64,000 nt of DNA from contig SVPE01000001.1 in assembly GCA_015066015.1 (NCBI GenBank), positions 1 to 64,000 of the forward strand, written 5' to 3'. Positions within the stretch are counted from its first letter, which is position 1, and each line of letters begins with the position of its first letter. Positions 33,866-42,709 of the stretch are shown here, piece by piece. This DNA is from Oscillospiraceae bacterium (GTDB taxonomy: Bacteria; Bacillota; Clostridia; Oscillospirales; Acutalibacteraceae). The position numbers and the translations under genes are program-made. Under the pieces are notes generated by a model that had not been told where the DNA came from, did no database searches, and saw only the letters and a program-made list of their open reading frames with translations.

Positions 33866-35418
33866 CAGGCGTCACCTCTTGAAGAAATTTTGCGCTTGAT
33901 TTTGCCCATTGAATTTTTTTCAAGGGGTGTGTCGCGGACAATGAGTCTTGCGACGGTGTGAGAGGGCAGGGCCGTCTCGTTGAGTCTGTCCGTGATTTCC
34001 TCAAGCTCGGATTTTATGTCGGTGATGCCCTTTTGCTTTGCATATTCTTCGTCGGGGAAAACCTCTGCAATGATAAGGTCCTTTTCGGCATAGACCATTA
34101 CCTCGCTTACTATTTTGTGAGCCTTGTAGCGGTTTTCGATTCCCTCGGGAGATACGTTTTCACCGTTTGAAAGGATAATGAGATTCTTGAGTCTGCCTGT
34201 GATGAAGAGCTCTCTTTTGTCGTTTACATAGCCGATGTCACCTGTTTTTACCCATCCGTCTTCAGTAAAGACAGCTGCGGTTTCCTCGGGACGCTTATAG
34301 TAGCCTATCATACGGCAGGGTGTGTCGAGCTGCACCTCGTTGCCGACAACACGTGCATCAACAAAATTCATAAGTCTGCCGACGCAGGCAATGTCACTGT
34401 CAAGGTCAGGTACTGTAACCTTACCCGAAACCTCGCTCATGCCGTAGCCCTGACGAAGGAAGATGCCCATTTCATCAAATGCCTTGCAAAGCTCAGGGTC
34501 AAGGTAGGCACCGCCTGAAAGCATCATGTCAAGATTACCGCCGGTTACCTGTGCGGCAGCCTCGCGGGGTGAAAGCTCGGGATGCTTTGCCTGTACGGCA
34601 CGGATACGTGCGAGCATTGACTGCGCAATAAGGGGAACAACACGCATCTGGTTGGGCTTGAAAATAAGGAAGTTTTTGAAAAGGTCGCGCATACTGCCGT
34701 TAAGACAAAGCTCATTGCCGTTGCGAAGGGGTGAAAGGTAGTCGCTTACAAAACAGAAAATGTGATAAAGGGGAAGCACGGAAAAGAGCACGTCATTGCG
34801 CACGATGATGTCACTGTAGGGCTTGTACATAATGTTACATACAAGGGCATAGCTTGAAAGCATAACGCCCTTTCTGTCACCTGTTGTGCCTGAGGTGTAA
34901 ATAATAAGCGCGCAGGCATCGGGGTCCATTTCTATGTCGGAAAGAGCAGCAAATTCAGAAGAATCTGAGTAGTCGGTGTAGATTTTTTCGAACTCATCTG
35001 TGTCGCCGAGGCAAAGTGTGTAGCTGAGCTTGGGACAAAGAGCCTTCACCCGGTCAAGTCTGTCTGAAAATTCAGCCTCATAAAGCACGGCGGTAACATC
35101 AGCATCGTTGAGAATTTCAGCAACGTCTTTTGCCGTTGAATCGGGAGCGATGGGAATTGCAACGTTGTTACCGACAAGCACGCCTGTTACGGAAACAATG
35201 TATTCATAGCAGGTTTTGCTGATGATTGCGATGTGGCTTCTGTCGGGCAGCTCGTTGCGGAGCTTTCTGCAGAAGGCAAGGCTGTCGCTTCTTACCTTGC
35301 TGAAGCTTTTTTCGGTAAGCATACCGTCTTTTACGTATTTGATGAAGGTTTTATCGTTGTGCTTTGTCGGGGCCTGATCGAGCAATTCTCTTATGGTAGG
35401 TACATTTTCAAGTCTCAT
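33865..35418 (-). CDS. AMP-dependent acyl ligase (adenylation enzyme)
   Basis: This 517-residue ANL-superfamily enzyme has the P-loop motif IIYTSGTTGDRKGVML near residue 170, the GYGMSEVSG motif near 320, the hinge TGDIGYVN near 395, and the C-terminal catalytic lysine in KNSMGKIKR. It adenylates a carboxylic acid and should load it onto the ACP of this operon. It is the first gene, behind the promoter at 35461-35489. Whether the substrate is a fatty or an amino acid cannot be read reliably. Confidence 0.88.
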   Translation of the reverse strand: MRLENVPTIRELLDQAPTKHNDKTFIKYVKDGMLTEKSFSKVRSDSLAFCRKLRNELPDRSHIAIISKTCYEYIVSVTGVLVGNNVAIPIAPDSTAKDVAEILNDADVTAVLYEAEFSDRLDRVKALCPKLSYTLCLGDTDEFEKIYTDYSDSSEFAALSDIEMDPDACALIIYTSGTTGDRKGVMLSSYALVCNIMYKPYSDIIVRNDVLFSVLPLYHIFCFVSDYLSPLRNGNELCLNGSMRDLFKNFLIFKPNQMRVVPLIAQSMLARIRAVQAKHPELSPREAAAQVTGGNLDMMLSGGAYLDPELCKAFDEMGIFLRQGYGMSEVSGKVTVPDLDSDIACVGRLMNFVDARVVGNEVQLDTPCRMIGYYKRPEETAAVFTEDGWVKTGDIGYVNDKRELFITGRLKNLIILSNGENVSPEGIENRYKAHKIVSEVMVYAEKDLIIAEVFPDEEYAKQKGITDIKSELEEITDRLNETALPSHTVARLIVRDTPLEKNSMGKIKRKISSRGDA

Positions 35419-35460
35419 TCTTTTTCACCTTTTAATTATTTTTAATTTGCATACTAACCT

Positions 35461-35489
35461 ATTTTATTTGTTTAATGTTTCGAAATCAA
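35461..35489 (-). promoter_or_regulatory. Promoter of the ligase-condensation-ACP operon
   Basis: On the minus strand, TTGATT (35489-35484), a 17-bp spacer and TAAAAT (35466-35461), 43 bp before ATG 35418. Confidence 0.65.
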
Positions 35490-35601
35490 CCGAAGAAAAG
35501 CAAGTTTAACGAAAACTTACAACAAGCTTAACAAAACGAAAACATATGAAATAAAAGGAAAAAAGTGTTGTTTTCTTTTTTGAAATTATTCAGGTCCTTT
35601 A

Positions 35602-35630
35602 TTGAAAGAGGGATTTTTTTATGGTATAAT
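35602..35630 (+). promoter_or_regulatory. Promoter of the dCMP deaminase gene
   Basis: TTGAAA (35602-35607), a 17-bp spacer and TATAAT (35625-35630). Transcription begins near 35637, so in-frame starts upstream of 35664 cannot be used. Confidence 0.75.
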
Positions 35631-35663
35631 ACGGTAAATAATGTTGAAAGGCAGGGAGCAAAA

Positions 35664-36149
35664 GTGGTAATACCTGAAAAAGGAAAGCGTATTTCCAAAA
35701 CGGATACATACCTTAACTGTGCCGAGACCTTTGCATACAGAAGTACCTGTCTGAAAAGAAAATACGGTGCGGTAATTGTAAAAGAGGATGTTGTTATTTC
35801 CACGGGCTATAACGGCTCGCCGAGAGGCTTTGACAACTGCTGTGACCTCGGCTCCTGCCCGAGAATAGAACGCAATATGCATCAGGGTGAGGGCTACGGA
35901 ATCTGCCGTGCAATTCATGCCGAAATGAATGCACTGCTCAACTGTTCAAGAGAACAGACCCTCGGAGCAGATTTATATCTTGCAGGAGTCAACCCCGATA
36001 ACAGCGTTCATAAAGCAAAGCCTTGTCCTGTCTGTGCAAGAAATATTATTCAGGCAGGTATAAAAAACGTGATACTCAGAACCGGGGACGGTGAAAACAA
36101 TTATGTTGTTGTTCCTGCCTGTGAGCTTGAGTGGTATCAGAATCCGTAA
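35664..36149 (+). CDS. Deoxycytidylate (dCMP) deaminase family protein
   Basis: The protein has 161 residues from GTG 35664, chosen because the promoter lies at 35602-35630 and CAGGGAG precedes the GTG. It has the zinc-deaminase motifs AIHAEMNALL (His and catalytic Glu) and PCPVCARNII (two Cys ligands), and the ComEB/dCMP-deaminase segment STGYNGSPRGFDNC. It turns dCMP into dUMP for thymidylate synthesis. It is followed after 18 bp by the DUF362 gene. Confidence 0.9.
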   Translation: MVIPEKGKRISKTDTYLNCAETFAYRSTCLKRKYGAVIVKEDVVISTGYNGSPRGFDNCCDLGSCPRIERNMHQGEGYGICRAIHAEMNALLNCSREQTLGADLYLAGVNPDNSVHKAKPCPVCARNIIQAGIKNVILRTGDGENNYVVVPACELEWYQNP

Positions 36150-36167
36150 GGAGAAAGGAGAATTTTT

Positions 36168-37034
36168 ATGGCATCAAGGGTTTATTTTATTCCCGACTGC
36201 GAAAAAGAGAGTGTTCTGAAATTATATAAGGCACTCGGCAAGGAGCTTACCGGCAAGGTTGCCGTAAAGGTGCACAGCGGTGAAACGGGCAATCAGAATT
36301 TCCTCAGACCCGATTTCTGGAAGGAGCTTATCGATCATGTCGGCGGCACCGTGACAGAGACAAATACTGCCTATGAGGGCACAAGAAACACCACTGAAAA
36401 GCATCTGAAAACAATTAAGGAGCACGGCTGGAGCGAGCTTTTTCCCTTTGACCTTCTTGATGCAGAGGGCGATGATATGGTGCTCGGGATTCCCGACGGC
36501 AAAAGAATAAAGAAAAACTTTGTCGGCAAAAACACCGGAAATTACGACTCGCTTTTAGTTCTTTCTCACTTCAAGGGTCACCCCATGGGCGGCTACGGAG
36601 GGGCACTCAAGCAGCTTTCAATCGGTATGGCATCCTCCTACGGTAAGGCCTATATACACGGTGCAGGTGAGGTGGAGAAAATCTGGTCTGCAGACCACGA
36701 CAGCTTCCTTGAGTCAATGGCTGATGCGGCAAAAAGCGTTGTGAGCTATTTCGGGGGAAATGCAGTTTACATAAACGTGATGAAGAATATGTCTGTTGAC
36801 TGTGACTGCTGCGCAGTTGCGCAAGACCCTTGCATGGGCGATATAGGTATGCTTATTTCTCTTGACCCCGTTGCAATCGACAAGGCCTGCCTTGACCTTG
36901 TTTATAAGAGCGATGACCCGGGAAAGGCTCACCTGATTGAGAGAATTGAGTCACGTAACGGCGCACACACCGTTGACGCCGCGGCAGAGCTCGGCATCGG
37001 CAGTAAGGAATACGAGCTTATTACTCTTGAATAA
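36168..37034 (+). CDS. DUF362 family protein
   Basis: The 288-residue protein has the DUF362 core: VAVKVHSGETGN near residue 31, LLVLSHFKGHPMGGYGGALKQLSIGMAS near residue 125, and DPVAIDKACLDLVY near 236. Members with a C-terminal ferredoxin domain are common; this one lacks it, though VDCDCCAVAQDPC is Cys-rich. The biochemical role is unknown; an iron-sulfur or redox function is often proposed. GGAGAAAGGAG precedes the ATG. It is probably co-transcribed with the dCMP deaminase gene. Confidence 0.85.
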   Translation: MASRVYFIPDCEKESVLKLYKALGKELTGKVAVKVHSGETGNQNFLRPDFWKELIDHVGGTVTETNTAYEGTRNTTEKHLKTIKEHGWSELFPFDLLDAEGDDMVLGIPDGKRIKKNFVGKNTGNYDSLLVLSHFKGHPMGGYGGALKQLSIGMASSYGKAYIHGAGEVEKIWSADHDSFLESMADAAKSVVSYFGGNAVYINVMKNMSVDCDCCAVAQDPCMGDIGMLISLDPVAIDKACLDLVYKSDDPGKAHLIERIESRNGAHTVDAAAELGIGSKEYELITLE

Positions 37035-37056
37035 AAAAACTTAAAGGAGAATGAAT

Positions 37057-39531
37057 ATGAATGCAATAATGTCAGTTATCATCACAATTATTATGTTGTT
37101 TGAGGCATTTCCTCTTGTATGGGTGCCGACTGTCAATGTCGATGCTTCAAAGCAGCTTGCTCCCGTTTCAACAAGAGCAACAGGTCACCTTTACGGCCTT
37201 GCTGAGGAGGGTGTGCCCTCAAAGGTTATGACAGACAGCCTCGATATTTCCTCTGTTTCTCAGAAGGTTACCGACGGACTTCAGCACCCGACAGGTGACG
37301 TCAGCCACGTTGCACCTCAGCTTGATGAATGTGACTATACCGTTGTTTACCTTCAGGATGCTTACAGCACCTGGTACTACTGCCATGACGAGATTATGGA
37401 AATGCGCAAAAACGGCACCTACGACTGGAAAACCTTCCTTACCGAAAGCTACTTTCCTCTCGTAAAGGAAAAGGTTGAGCTTCTTAAAAACGAGTCCTTC
37501 AAGGACAAGCTGGTTTACTGTATCTACAATGAGTGCGATAACGGTGTATGGTTCGGCAACTATGTTGACGGAGTTGCTCATTATGATGAAATCGGCAGGC
37601 AGAATTTCTATGAGGGTTGGAAGATGACCTATGATTACGTGAAGTCTCTTGATAAGGATGCGGTTATCGGCGGTCCCGGCTTCTGCGATTATGAAACCAC
37701 CAAAATAGAAGGCTTTATGACCTACTGTGCAGAAAATGACTGTGTGCCTGAGGTTATGATTTATCACGAGCTTGCCTGGTGGTCAATTTACGACTGGCAG
37801 ATGCACGTTGACGATTACAGAAGGATCGAAAATGAGCTTGGTATAGACGAGCTTCCTATAGTTGTCACCGAATACGGCGAAATGCAGGACTGCGGCAATC
37901 CCGGTAAAATGGTCCATTACATAACTGCCATTGAAAAAAGCGGTACCTGGGGCGAAATGGCATACTGGAGACTTGCAAACAACCTCAACGACACTGCCGC
38001 TGACGACAACTCGCCCAACTCCAACTGGTGGCTTTACAGAAAATATGCCGAAATGGAAGGCAACCTCCTTGAAACAAGTGTAAGCTTCATCAAAAACAGC
38101 GACCTTCATGACGGCGACTGGCGACTTGACTACAAGGGTATTGCTTCAATCAATGAAAGCAAGGACGAAATCAAGGTAATCGTTGCAGGCAGTGACAGCA
38201 AAAGGGCGGTAAAAATCAAGGGTCTCTGCGAAACAAACCTTGGTACAGATGTCAATGTTAAAATTGAGTGCGTTTATTATCAGGGCCTTACAGGTGTGGT
38301 TTCTTCACCGATTCTCTTAAGACACTACAATACCTCAGCGGCTCTTGGAAGTGTCAACATAAACATTCCCGGCACAGACACCGATGCGGTTTACTTCATC
38401 ACCGTTTCACCGAAAATCAATAACTTCACACCCGTGAAAAACAACAATATTCCCGTAAGATACGAATTTGAAGACGGAACACTTCTCGGCACAGCCTATA
38501 CCTATGACAGCGCATACGCCACAACCGGTGAGGTTGCAGGTATGTGCGGCGGCTTTGAAAATGCGGGCGACGGAGTAAAAATCACCGTGAAAGCAGAGGA
38601 AGCCGGTCTTTACGATTTCAAGGTCATTTTCGGTAACTCCAACGACGGAGCAACAAGAGACGACAGAGATTTCACAACGGTTAAATTCTCCCTTGACGGT
38701 AAGGAGGAGCTACTTTACTTCCCGAATACAATCAAGAGTGAATACACCGACTGCTATGAAATGCAGCTGGCTCTTACAAAGGGTAAGCACGAAATTGTTT
38801 TCAGTCACGGTGAGGGCACCTTTGTCCTTGACAGTGCAATTTTAAGCAAGCACGAGGATAAAAGCGAGCTGAGCCTTCTCAAGGGCGGTAACGACAAATT
38901 CGACTACCTTGCGGTTGCGCCCTGTGACGGCTACTACAGAGTTTCTGCTACGGGCTTTTCAAAGGGCGATATTGACGGTGCTGACGCCGTATTTGTAAAC
39001 GGTGCACTTGTTTACCTCAGGAGAGGTCTTAACGGTATAACACTTGAGGATAAGAATGTAAAATTTGCCCTTTATACTCAGGAGGGTGACGGCGGCTTCA
39101 GTAAGCAGGTAGCTGCAGACGGAATGCTTCTTTCTGACGGTGCTGAGCTTAAGAATGACAAGTACGGTAACAGCTTTGTTGACGGAATATCAAGCAAGGG
39201 CGGCAAGGCTCAATTCACCGTAACTGCACCGAAAAGCGGAGAATACAGAGTCACTCTCAATTATGCAAATAACCTTGAGGGCGGCTATCACGCATATAAC
39301 GTTGACCTTATTGAAGCTTTACTTACCGTAGAGTGCGGCGGCAAGACACAGGACATCTTCTGCCGTAATACCTACAGTCTTTACAATTACAAGACTCTCA
39401 CCTTCAGCCTTTATCTTGAAGAGGGTGAAAACACCGTAACGCTTTCAAGCAGCGGAAACACACTTTTTGCAGGAAATGAAAGCTTTGCACCGAGGATTGC
39501 GTCACTTACTGTAAACGCAGTCAACAAATAA
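37057..39531 (+). CDS. Secreted clan-A glycoside hydrolase with C-terminal CBM-like domains
   Basis: The protein has 824 residues from ATG 37057; the ATG at 37051 touches the AAAGGAGA site, too close to be used. The N-terminus is a signal peptide or anchor (MNAIMSVIITIIMLFEAFPL). A TIM-barrel of the GH39/GH-A type follows, with the acid/base candidate in CIYNECDNGVWF and the nucleophile candidate in VVTEYGEMQDCG. From residue about 470 two beta-sandwich domains resemble CBM6/CBM35 (RYEFEDGTLLGTAYTYD; GLYDFKVIFGNSNDGA). The substrate is not evident. It lies 22 bp after the DUF362 gene and its codon use is like that of the GH51 gene. Confidence 0.8.
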   Translation: MNAIMSVIITIIMLFEAFPLVWVPTVNVDASKQLAPVSTRATGHLYGLAEEGVPSKVMTDSLDISSVSQKVTDGLQHPTGDVSHVAPQLDECDYTVVYLQDAYSTWYYCHDEIMEMRKNGTYDWKTFLTESYFPLVKEKVELLKNESFKDKLVYCIYNECDNGVWFGNYVDGVAHYDEIGRQNFYEGWKMTYDYVKSLDKDAVIGGPGFCDYETTKIEGFMTYCAENDCVPEVMIYHELAWWSIYDWQMHVDDYRRIENELGIDELPIVVTEYGEMQDCGNPGKMVHYITAIEKSGTWGEMAYWRLANNLNDTAADDNSPNSNWWLYRKYAEMEGNLLETSVSFIKNSDLHDGDWRLDYKGIASINESKDEIKVIVAGSDSKRAVKIKGLCETNLGTDVNVKIECVYYQGLTGVVSSPILLRHYNTSAALGSVNINIPGTDTDAVYFITVSPKINNFTPVKNNNIPVRYEFEDGTLLGTAYTYDSAYATTGEVAGMCGGFENAGDGVKITVKAEEAGLYDFKVIFGNSNDGATRDDRDFTTVKFSLDGKEELLYFPNTIKSEYTDCYEMQLALTKGKHEIVFSHGEGTFVLDSAILSKHEDKSELSLLKGGNDKFDYLAVAPCDGYYRVSATGFSKGDIDGADAVFVNGALVYLRRGLNGITLEDKNVKFALYTQEGDGGFSKQVAADGMLLSDGAELKNDKYGNSFVDGISSKGGKAQFTVTAPKSGEYRVTLNYANNLEGGYHAYNVDLIEALLTVECGGKTQDIFCRNTYSLYNYKTLTFSLYLEEGENTVTLSSSGNTLFAGNESFAPRIASLTVNAVNK

Positions 39532-39546
39532 ATCATAAAACTTCAG

Positions 39547-39587
39547 AAGCTGTTGCATTACGTCAGGGTAGTGCGGCAGCTTTTTTA
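39547..39587 (+). terminator. Terminator after the clan-A hydrolase gene
   Basis: AAGCTGTTGC pairs imperfectly with GTGCGGCAGCTT and is followed by six T. Confidence 0.7.
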
Positions 39588-39612
39588 TGCTTAGTGCGGG
39601 GTGAAGGGGAGA

Positions 39613-39733
39613 TGCGGGGAGGCGCTTTGGCTTTCCTTCAGGGAAAGCCAAAGGCACACAGAAAAACCGCTTCCGTTATCGGGGAAGCGGTTTTTCTGTG
39701 TGTGACGCGCCTGCGGCGCGTCCGCCTCCCCGC
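39613..39733. repeat. Triple-hairpin repeat element, copy A
   Basis: The outer inverted repeat GCGGGGAGGCG...CGCCTCCCCGC encloses three hairpins: GGCTTTCC/GGAAAGCC, AAAAACCGCTTCC/GGAAGCGGTTTTT and GACGCGCC/GGCGCGTC. The middle one is a perfect bidirectional terminator. Copies B and C are at 54789-54910 (inverted) and 58047-58166. The rest of the gap to 39975 holds short AATTCACAATGCACAATTCACAATT-like direct repeats (39744-39769) and AT-rich DNA without a clear gene. Confidence 0.85.
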
Positions 39734-39975
39734 CGGTCGGTGAAATTCACAATGCACAATTCACAATTGCCGAGGCGGATCTTTCTTCTTGCGAAACACT
39801 TTTTTTGCACGGTGTTGCAAATAGGTGAAATAATTGATTTTTATTTGTAAAATAAGGTTTTTTTATCAAAAAAGCAATAAAATATGTTGCAAATCCGAAG
39901 GGGTTGTGATATCATATACTATGAATACTTGGGGCTTTTTGCCCTTTTGAAAATTAAGTTTGAGGAGGAGACAAA

Positions 39976-40863
39976 ATGACAGATAAAGAGCTGAAAAAAT
40001 TAAGCCGTCTGAAGCTTCTTGAACTCCTTCTTGAGCAGAGCAAGGAGAATGAACAGCTCCGTCAGGACAACGAGGCCTATCGCAGGGAGAATGAGAGTCT
40101 GCAGAATCAGCCTGTTATGCCTGCCGCAGTTGACCCGGGTATGCTTACAAACTTTTCGGAGTTTGCAGAAAAAATTGATTCCAGCCTTTCCGAAACGCGA
40201 AAGGCTACACAAAGCTATATAAACCGTCTTGCCATGCTTGCGGAGTATGCGGAAAAAAGTGTCGCAAGCGCATCGGCCACTCAGAAAAAGGCGAGGAGCT
40301 CAGAACTCAAGGTAACCGATGAAGCGATTCTTCCTGAGGTGGAGGAGGTCACGGCGGCAAGTATAAATGTCAAGCCTCTGGCAAAGTCAAAGCCCGTCAA
40401 AAAGGTGGAGACAAAGCCTGTTGAAGCAGAGACAAAGCCTTCAGAAGCCGCTTTTCCGGATGCCGCATCAGATAAGGGCGCTGCACCTGTCAGAGCTGAA
40501 GCTGCAGCTCAGGGTGCATCCGTGCCTCAGACAGTACCTCAGCCGCCGTTTGTGCCGATGGGCTCTTATCCGGTTATAGGTGCTCCCATATATCAGCCTG
40601 TACCGGTATATTATCCCGCGCCTGTGCCTGTGCCTTCGGCAAATGCGGTGAAGTCGTCCTCAAAGCAGGTTGAGAGAATAGAGGAAAACGGAGTTACCGT
40701 AAGACCGCTTCAGAAGAAGAAAAAAGCAGAGCTTCCAACAAGAGAAGATGTGGATGCTAAGCTCCTTTCGGCAATAGTGGAGTTTTACTTCGGAAGACCG
40801 GAGCTGCTTGAGCTTCTTCCGGAAGAAATTAAAAAACAGATTATAATCCGATTCAAGAGGTAA
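39976..40863 (+). CDS. Coiled-coil and proline-rich protein of unknown function (pilus island)
   Basis: The 295-residue protein begins with a leucine-zipper-like coiled coil (LKLLELLLEQSKENEQLRQDNEAYRRENESL, residues about 12-44, quoted here only as a pattern of heptads). It continues with a second helix (45-105), a low-complexity Lys/Pro/Glu/Ala region, a Pro/Tyr-rich segment (YPVIGAPIYQPVPVYYPAP) and a short basic C-terminus. It has no signal peptide. It starts behind GAGGAGGAG and is followed after 5 bp by signal peptidase I, the first secretion gene of the pilus island. A cytoplasmic scaffold or regulatory role is possible, but nothing shows it. Confidence 0.75.
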   Translation: MTDKELKKLSRLKLLELLLEQSKENEQLRQDNEAYRRENESLQNQPVMPAAVDPGMLTNFSEFAEKIDSSLSETRKATQSYINRLAMLAEYAEKSVASASATQKKARSSELKVTDEAILPEVEEVTAASINVKPLAKSKPVKKVETKPVEAETKPSEAAFPDAASDKGAAPVRAEAAAQGASVPQTVPQPPFVPMGSYPVIGAPIYQPVPVYYPAPVPVPSANAVKSSSKQVERIEENGVTVRPLQKKKKAELPTREDVDAKLLSAIVEFYFGRPELLELLPEEIKKQIIIRFKR

Positions 40864-40868
40864 TTTAA

Positions 40869-41450
40869 ATGAGCGAGGAAACAAGCAAGTATCCTCAGAT
40901 AAGTGACATTGAAAAGGAATTGAACAGAGAGCGCTACCGTCAGAAGTATAAGCTGTCGCTGAAAAACACGGTGTTCACACTTGTTACCGTTGCGGCAATA
41001 GCAGTGCTTGTAGCGACCTTGTGGCTTCCTGTGCTTCAGATTTACGGAGGCTCAATGTCACCGACACTCGAGGATGGGCAGATAGTTGTCTCCACGACGG
41101 TGAACAAGCTCGAAAGCGGAGACATCATTGCCTTTTACTATAACAACAAGGTGCTCGTGAAAAGAGTAATTGCGGGTGCCGGTCAGTGGGTAAACATTGA
41201 TGCAGACGGAAACGTTTTCATAAATGATGCTTATCTTAATGAGCCGTATATCGGCAAAAAAGCGCTTGGAAATACGGATATAGAATATCCCTACCAGGTG
41301 CCTGAGGGAAAAATTTTTGTTCTGGGAGATGAAAGGTCAACCTCAATCGATTCCAGAACAAGCACAGTCGGGTGCATCGACCGAGAGCAAATAATCGGAA
41401 AAATTGTATTCCGTATCTGGCCTTTTGCCGGATTCGGTACGGTTAACTAG
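40869..41450 (+). CDS. lepB: Type I signal peptidase
   Basis: The 193-residue protein has one N-terminal TM helix (about 33-55). The catalytic serine is in YGGSMSPTL and the catalytic lysine in VLVKRVIAG. The conserved DNxxxSxDSR box appears as VLGDERSTSIDSRT. It cleaves signal peptides. Its position at the head of the pilus genes suggests it is the dedicated peptidase for their products, as in many pilus islands. Confidence 0.93.
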   Translation: MSEETSKYPQISDIEKELNRERYRQKYKLSLKNTVFTLVTVAAIAVLVATLWLPVLQIYGGSMSPTLEDGQIVVSTTVNKLESGDIIAFYYNNKVLVKRVIAGAGQWVNIDADGNVFINDAYLNEPYIGKKALGNTDIEYPYQVPEGKIFVLGDERSTSIDSRTSTVGCIDREQIIGKIVFRIWPFAGFGTVN

Positions 41451-41479
41451 CGTATACCGAAAAAAGGAGATGTTGTCAA

Positions 41480-42709
41480 ATGGCAGCACTTATGCAGAAA
41501 ATTGCGGAAGTGCTTCGGCTGATACGTCTTGAAAAGCGTTGGCACAGAGTTGCACGTGTGCTTGCAGTTGCAGTTGTTTTCTGCACAACATATATGCTTA
41601 TTATGCCTGCAATCACAATGGATGACCGGGCAGTATGCGGTATGTCAGAGCATACACATAAATTCTCATGCTATCTTGACGATGACGTGCTTATCTGCAC
41701 AATTCCTGAGCACAAACACAGTGAAAGCTGTTATATCAGGGAAACCGACGGAAATGTTACGGACGGAAACGTTACCGACGGAAATATCAGTGCAGGTTAC
41801 ATAGCTGAGCCTGAAACTACCCTGCAGGATACCGGTGAGACCGATCCTGTAAAACCGGACATAAATGAATACACCGAGACTACTATGCCGTCTGTACCGC
41901 AGACTGTAGTACAGCAGACAACTCTTCCCTTAGTGCAGTCATCATCGGATACTGTAAGCGGGGGTATTGAGGCTTTTGAGGCTTCACTGACTCAGGAGCA
42001 GAGGATTTTACTTAGTGTTCTTTCTGCTGAAGACAGAAAGGCTGTTATTGAGCTTTCCTATGCCATAGACTGTCTTCCCGATGCCGACGAATTCTACAGT
42101 GCACTTGATGAGTATTACGAAAACGGCGATGAAGAGGGCGAAATAAAGTATATGACGGATACTCAGCAGCAGATGATAAGCGTCTATGCACAGTATCAGA
42201 ATTTTGAGCATCTTGAAAGCTATATGATCGGTCTGCCGAAGCTTTTCGAGCTTAAGGATATTTACAGTAACTTCAGCATCTCGACATTTACAACGGGAAC
42301 ATCATCAGCAGTAACCTTCAATTATATCAACAGAGGCTGGAGCGCTGTTGCCCCCGTAGTTATTTACGGAGGTAATGCAACTGAAAAAATCACCACGGGC
42401 AGCGCAATCAATCAGTATTGGAACGGCATTGTTGTAGAGTATAATTCTACAGAGGGCTACTACTATGTTTCAAATAAATATGCCGGCGGATCATCGACCT
42501 CTGCGGCAACGGTAAGAAGTCTTGAGGCAACTACAGCCAAGGGCTTCGTAATATTCATCTGGATGGCGGACTCGGGCGCCAACGCTACTCAGAAGGCTGC
42601 AGCCAATGTTGCAACAAATGTTGAAATAGGCGACCGTGTACTCGTATCCGTTGACCCCACAACCCTGTCAAGCGGATACAGCTCAGGCGGCTACGGTACA
42701 GTTTTATGA
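41480..42709 (+). pseudogene. vWA pilus adhesin, 5' part (interrupted by frameshift)
   Basis: This 409-residue frame begins with a special export signal: MQKIAEVLRLIRLEKRW, a hydrophobic core VVFCTTYMLIMPAITM, and a Cys/His-rich segment (CGMSEHTHKFSCYLDDD) shared with the adhesin at 44745. A linker and a beta domain follow, and the frame ends at TGA 42709. The sequence resumes one frame over in the next feature. Removing one T from TTTT at 42702-42705 makes a continuous reading TVYEYIPPEVET, so one-base insertion is the simplest cause. It may be sequencing error, slippage or true loss. Confidence 0.8.

Noticed and set aside
39744-39769. Short repeats of AATTCACAATGCACAATT type as a CRISPR-like array
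   Set aside because: The copies are contiguous, under 12 bases and have no spacers; simple sequence repeat is a better reading.
42636-42709. Programmed +1 frameshift of the prfB type
   Set aside because: The stop context is TTA-TGA, where a slip to TAT would need poor re-pairing, and no internal Shine-Dalgarno-like stimulator is at the right distance. A one-base indel in TTTT is simpler.
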